The notes beneath the pieces were generated by a model that was not told the origin of the DNA, did no database searches, and worked only from the letters and a program-made list of their open reading frames with translations. Shown piece by piece: positions 60,454-64,000 of a DNA stretch of 64,000 nt. Numbering within the stretch: the first letter of the stretch is position 1; every line of letters begins with the position of its first letter. The position numbers and the translations under genes were made by a program. Source of the stretch: Earliella scabrosa (Eukaryota; Basidiomycota; Agaricomycetes; Polyporales; Polyporaceae); contig JABYQQ010000003.1 in the NCBI GenBank assembly GCA_022605405.1, positions 3,038,001 through 3,102,000 of the forward strand. The letters are read 5' to 3'.

Positions 60454-62329
60454 GTCGACTTCAGGCTGTCAGACGGACCGCTCTCCGTTCAATCCGCCGG
60501 CGCCGGCCCCGTCTCAAGACGGACGAGCTGCATCACTTCCGCGCGCGGCGTACCCACCTCCACCTACACATCCGTCTCATGCGGAGCACATATGGCACGG
60601 AGAGTACTGTCGACTTCGACCCGTCGAACCTCCATCACCAGGCCCGTCGTGCTCCAAAGCTCCATCGGCCTTCAGGTCGTGTCGTTCTCCCTGAGTCGTT
60701 CTCTACAATCCTGAGCAAGGTCTGTGTCGCACCAGTGCGTCCATCAAAACAGCTTTTTATGGCCTCCTTCTCACTGAGACGGACGAGCTGCATCGTTTCT
60801 GCGGAACCCACCTCCACGTCCACCCCCATATCCATATCGATGGCGGCCTCGTCGGCCTCTCTTTGGACCTCTGGGCAGCCCATCTCGCACCTTCTCTCGT
60901 TCACCGTGTCGACGTCGCGGCATGTGCGTTTGCTCCGTCCGGCGCGCTCAACATGCAATGTGCATTGCATACTCGGTACCCAGCCCGAGACTGTCAATGA
61001 GCTCCGTGGACGTCGACGCTCGCGCGCTGCCAGGTTCTAGTCCTACAGCACCAATTCAAGGTTCAACCGCTAGACGGACCCTCCAGATCCCACCGCACCG
61101 TCTTTGGATCGCGCCTCGCCGCGACACCTGGCTGAGGTCCGTGCTCTGGAGCCAGGAGGCGCGTTCGGTGGGGATAACGACGTGTAACCGGCCTTCATTA
61201 TGTCGCGCGGTACCATGGCCAGTGTCCCGAAGGTCCGCCAGCTCTCTCTCTCCCTCGGACCCCGGACCCAAGGACTCTCCAACATTATCGTCGTCGTTGC
61301 CAGGCAGGGTCCTGGGATGGGGCTGTCTTCCCGGGTCCCCTCGCGCCCTCGCTCCCGCTTCAGCCCCTCGGTATGTTGAGCGACCCGTCCGGGTCCGGAC
61401 GCCGAGGCTAAGGTCGCGGGCGGACCGGGACAGCTCGAGCGAGGGAGCGAGGCGTCATGGTCCTGCCAGGCTGTCCCGCTACATGGTGGCGCAGCCCACC
61501 ATGCATATGCATGACCGTGCATCGCCCATCTTCCTCGGTGCGGACCCGCGCTGAGTACTGAGTACGGAGTTGTCGTGCTGGATGTTGATTGTTGAATGCT
61601 GGAGAGCGCGAGCGCGGAGGGACATAGTCCGGACATTCAGAAGCCGGGGGACGCACTTGGTCTGGGGACCGGGGAGGACGTTCAGGTGAGTCGGTCTGAG
61701 GTGCAGGTCGAAGTTTGCTGCTCACCGTCACCGTCGTGTTCAGGTTCTTACCCTTTGAGCGATTCTGCCGATGCCAGCTCTCGGCTATGGCTCCTGCTCG
61801 GCATGCGCTGCTGCGACTGCCGTTGGAGGCGTCGCGCGCTACAAAGCCGTTGTAGGTAGTCGTGCGCGTACGAGCGACTTTGGAGGCGGAGCACGGGGAA
61901 CGGAGACTGGCTACATAGCACAAGTGGTTGGTTCACGGCACGCGAGTACGGACGCACCACCTGCGGACGTCTCCATCCCACTCTCGTGTTCGGCGCGCCA
62001 GCTACGTCTACGGGGCCACGGGTATGGTGCTCTCGGCGCGCGCACGCGCCGGATTTGACGTTGCGCGAGCCTCCGCTCGGTGGTCGCCATACGCGCGCCG
62101 CGCTCGTACCCGGTGATTGGCCGGTCCCGCGTTGGGTGAACATGATTACCACGGACGGGGTGTCATGTATCCTGATTTCGAGCGCGGTCTGCGTGTGCGC
62201 GCGCGCCGTCGACTGGTGGGTTTGTGAGGAGCGCGAGAGCGCGTGGCGAGAAGGAGCGTTAGGGCGGACAGGCGTATGGGCTCGGGCTCGGGCTCGGGCT
62301 CGGGCTGGTCCGCTCCACGTTTGCGCGAG
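60454..62329. other. Intergenic region without a supported gene
   Basis: Two plus-strand stretches at about 60515 and 60775 share GACGGACGAGCTGCATC and similar following frames (DELHHFRARRTHLHLH and DELHRFCGTHLHVHPH), suggesting an internal duplication of roughly 260 bp. No gene could be assembled. Other long frames are Arg/Ser/Pro-rich shadows. Confidence 0.3.
62278..62307. repeat. GGGCTC hexanucleotide microsatellite
   Basis: About five tandem GGGCTC units at the left edge of element C copy 2. Confidence 0.8.
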
Positions 62330-63030
62330 AGCGGATGGTGGTGATCCAATTGGGCTGCGAGTGCGGAAGACCTGGGAATTTGCGAGGAAGACGGGCGAGG
62401 GCGAAGGCACAGAATGGGGAGCGGAGGTCGAGCGAGGTCGAGAGCGCGGCGGTGGATGTATGCGCGCGGAGGCACGTCTGAGACGAGGTGTGCGTATGGG
62501 AGAGCGGAGGAGAAGGACGGGCGGGTGCAGAGGGGTGCGATGTGCAGGGGTGCAGCCAAGGACCGTCGGCAGCCGGGCCAGTCGAGACGATGATGAGCGA
62601 GAAGAGAGCGAGGGCCATGGCCGACTGCTATTGTGCGTATCCTGACCAGGGCGACGATGGTGATGGGCCCAAGACTCCGCGAGCTCGACACAAGCGTCAA
62701 GACGTCGGGCGCGTGGAGGACACTGGGCTGGGATCGGACCGGTCGCGGCTCGCAGACATCGAGAAGGTGGCGGACGTCGGGCGTGGGGCTCGGGATCTCG
62801 CTTTGGCTGTCAGTCTGCCATTCTCGGACAGCGTCGGCCAGTTCTCTCCGCCTCGCGCTCTGGCCGCGCCCTGTCGGACGTCTGCAGTGAACGGCTGGGG
62901 ACCGGAGCCGGTGACCTCGAGCGAGCCAGTCCGCGTCGACGTCGTCAGCAACGGCCCCTGCATCCGATCCTCTCGCGCGCGACCGCTCTGTCTGCTGCGG
63001 TAGGTGTGGTCTGCGTACGGCGTGCGGTGC
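62330..63030 (+). repeat. Dispersed element C, copy 2
   Basis: Direct repeat of 50560-51210, about 11.8 kb apart and flanking NLR4 on both sides. It shares the EKVADVGRGARDLALAV frame. A small insertion near 62610-62660 is absent from copy 1. No terminal repeats or encoded transposase were seen. Confidence 0.65.
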
Positions 63031-64000
63031 TCCCAATCTCTGCACTCGCCCATGCTAGTCCGATCCCCAGCCTCGTCCGCGAGCATGCGCGTTGGATGAG
63101 GCTTGTCCCTCTCTCTCTCAACATGTACTTATCGGACGCCGTGCGAGTCAACACAGTGGGATTACTTAGGGTCGCTATATGCACTACGCGCGGGCAAGCG
63201 TGCGGGAGCCACGGGCGGTTGTTGTTCTTCTGCTCGACATGCAGCGAGCCCCATCTTGAAAGCTTGATCGCCCGACTGCCCATGGTAGTAGTCAGCGGCA
63301 CCCCTCCTTGCTTGCTGCACGCCGCCATCTCGCCGCGACGGCGTTCGCGAACTCTCGGGCCGCACGTGTCGGGCCCGGTCGAGGAGCACCAGTGGTCAGT
63401 CACTCAAGGTTGCTTCACGCTCGAGGGCATGATAAGGGCGTTGTATCCATGCACGTTTATGTGACGTTCACGATCGCCGACAGTTGTCCGATATCCTGCT
63501 CGATGTAAGCCGCGGCCTCTGGCCGCGCTCTGGCCGTCGATGCGAGCACGGGCGCAGTGGAAACTCGAGGAGAGAGAAAGGACACGGGCCAGGCGCGCAG
63601 CCGACGAGATGGACTCTGAGATGCCGCTGGGGGATCCTCGAGCGCGGCCTCTGAGTCTGACTGCGCTCTGGCCGAGTCGATGCGGGGTGAAGCTTTGAAG
63701 TAGAAACGGGCGCAGTTGAGGAGAGAGGAACGACACGGCCCACGGGCCAGGATGCGCGGGCGATGAGGCTGCTGGGCCCGGGGACCTCGACCACCCTCTC
63801 GAGCTCTGTGTCCGTCGCGCGTAGAGGTGACATGCATGATGCGTGAACGCGCGCGGGGGAGGCAGTGGCATCACTTCCTTCCTTCCTTCCTTCAGAGTCG
63901 TTCGCTTGAGGTCTCGCCGATGGACGGTCGACTACTGATACCTGCACCCTGGACGCAACAATACACCGCGCCCTGGACGTTAAACGTTCAACGTTGGTGG
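63031..64000. other. Right end of window, no gene supported
   Basis: Short frames only. It contains a two-unit imperfect tandem repeat (63520-63770) and a CTTC tract at 63874-63893. Confidence 0.4.
63520..63770. repeat. Imperfect tandem duplication, two units of about 145 bp
   Basis: The order GCGCTCTGGCCG, GTCGATGCG, ACGGGCGCAGT, GAGGAGAGAG, CACGGGCCAGG, GCGATGAG-like is read twice (63525 onward and 63664 onward) with small indels. Confidence 0.6.

Overview
The window looks like nuclear DNA of a filamentous basidiomycete, most likely an agaricomycete of the polypore type. The evidence is about 50-nt introns with GT..AG ends and CTAAC-like branch sites, high GC3 in real genes, basidiomycete-style NACHT-WD40 (NLR-like) proteins, an F-box protein with an acidic tail, and no operon-like or prokaryotic structure. 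The order assignment is an inference. I saw no reverse transcriptase, integrase, transposase or rRNA/tRNA gene.

The dominant content is a cluster of four apparently intact paralogous NLR-like genes. Each has a short helical N-terminal domain, a NACHT NTPase and a large WD40 propeller domain, at 419-5386 (+), 20204-25204 (+), 34621-39598 (+) and 58265-53282 (-). Their exon layouts can be aligned and spliced into open proteins of about 1545, 1557, 1532 and 1549 residues. The tandem pair NLR1/NLR2 lies in a duplication of roughly 12.5 kb (1-12790 against about 19705-32340). Each copy reads NLR, then a relic of an unknown multi-exon gene (segment A), then a further repeated segment (B), then an F-box gene. 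The F-box gene is intact only in the second copy (33860-31891). In the first copy only its 3' third is left (12293-12790). A third, older A-end plus B copy sits at 12870-17455.

NLR4 is inverted and carries its own segment A in the matching inverted position (51240-53280). A faint A-like tail follows NLR3 (39600-40560). The unknown gene therefore appears to have travelled with the NLRs. Its terminal exon is still open near NLR1 and NLR4, and other exons are frameshifted or stopped.

Between NLR3 and NLR4 lie a five-exon gene of unknown function (42981-45127, +), a small gene disabled by one in-frame stop (46054-45467, -), and several kilobases in which only weak exon-like ORFs are seen. The right end (58.8-64 kb) holds weak minus-strand exon-like ORFs, a second copy of a dispersed element (C, 62330-63030, also at 50560-51210) and simple repeats.

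Functionally, the NLRs are expected to be cytoplasmic non-self sensors. The WD40 propeller would recognise a ligand, the NACHT module would oligomerise on nucleotide binding, and the N-terminal helical domain would trigger the response, possibly cell death or incompatibility. Sequence differences among the four proteins concentrate at equivalent positions of the first propeller, as expected for diversifying recognition surfaces. All splice models here were made by eye from paralog comparison and conserved splice signals.
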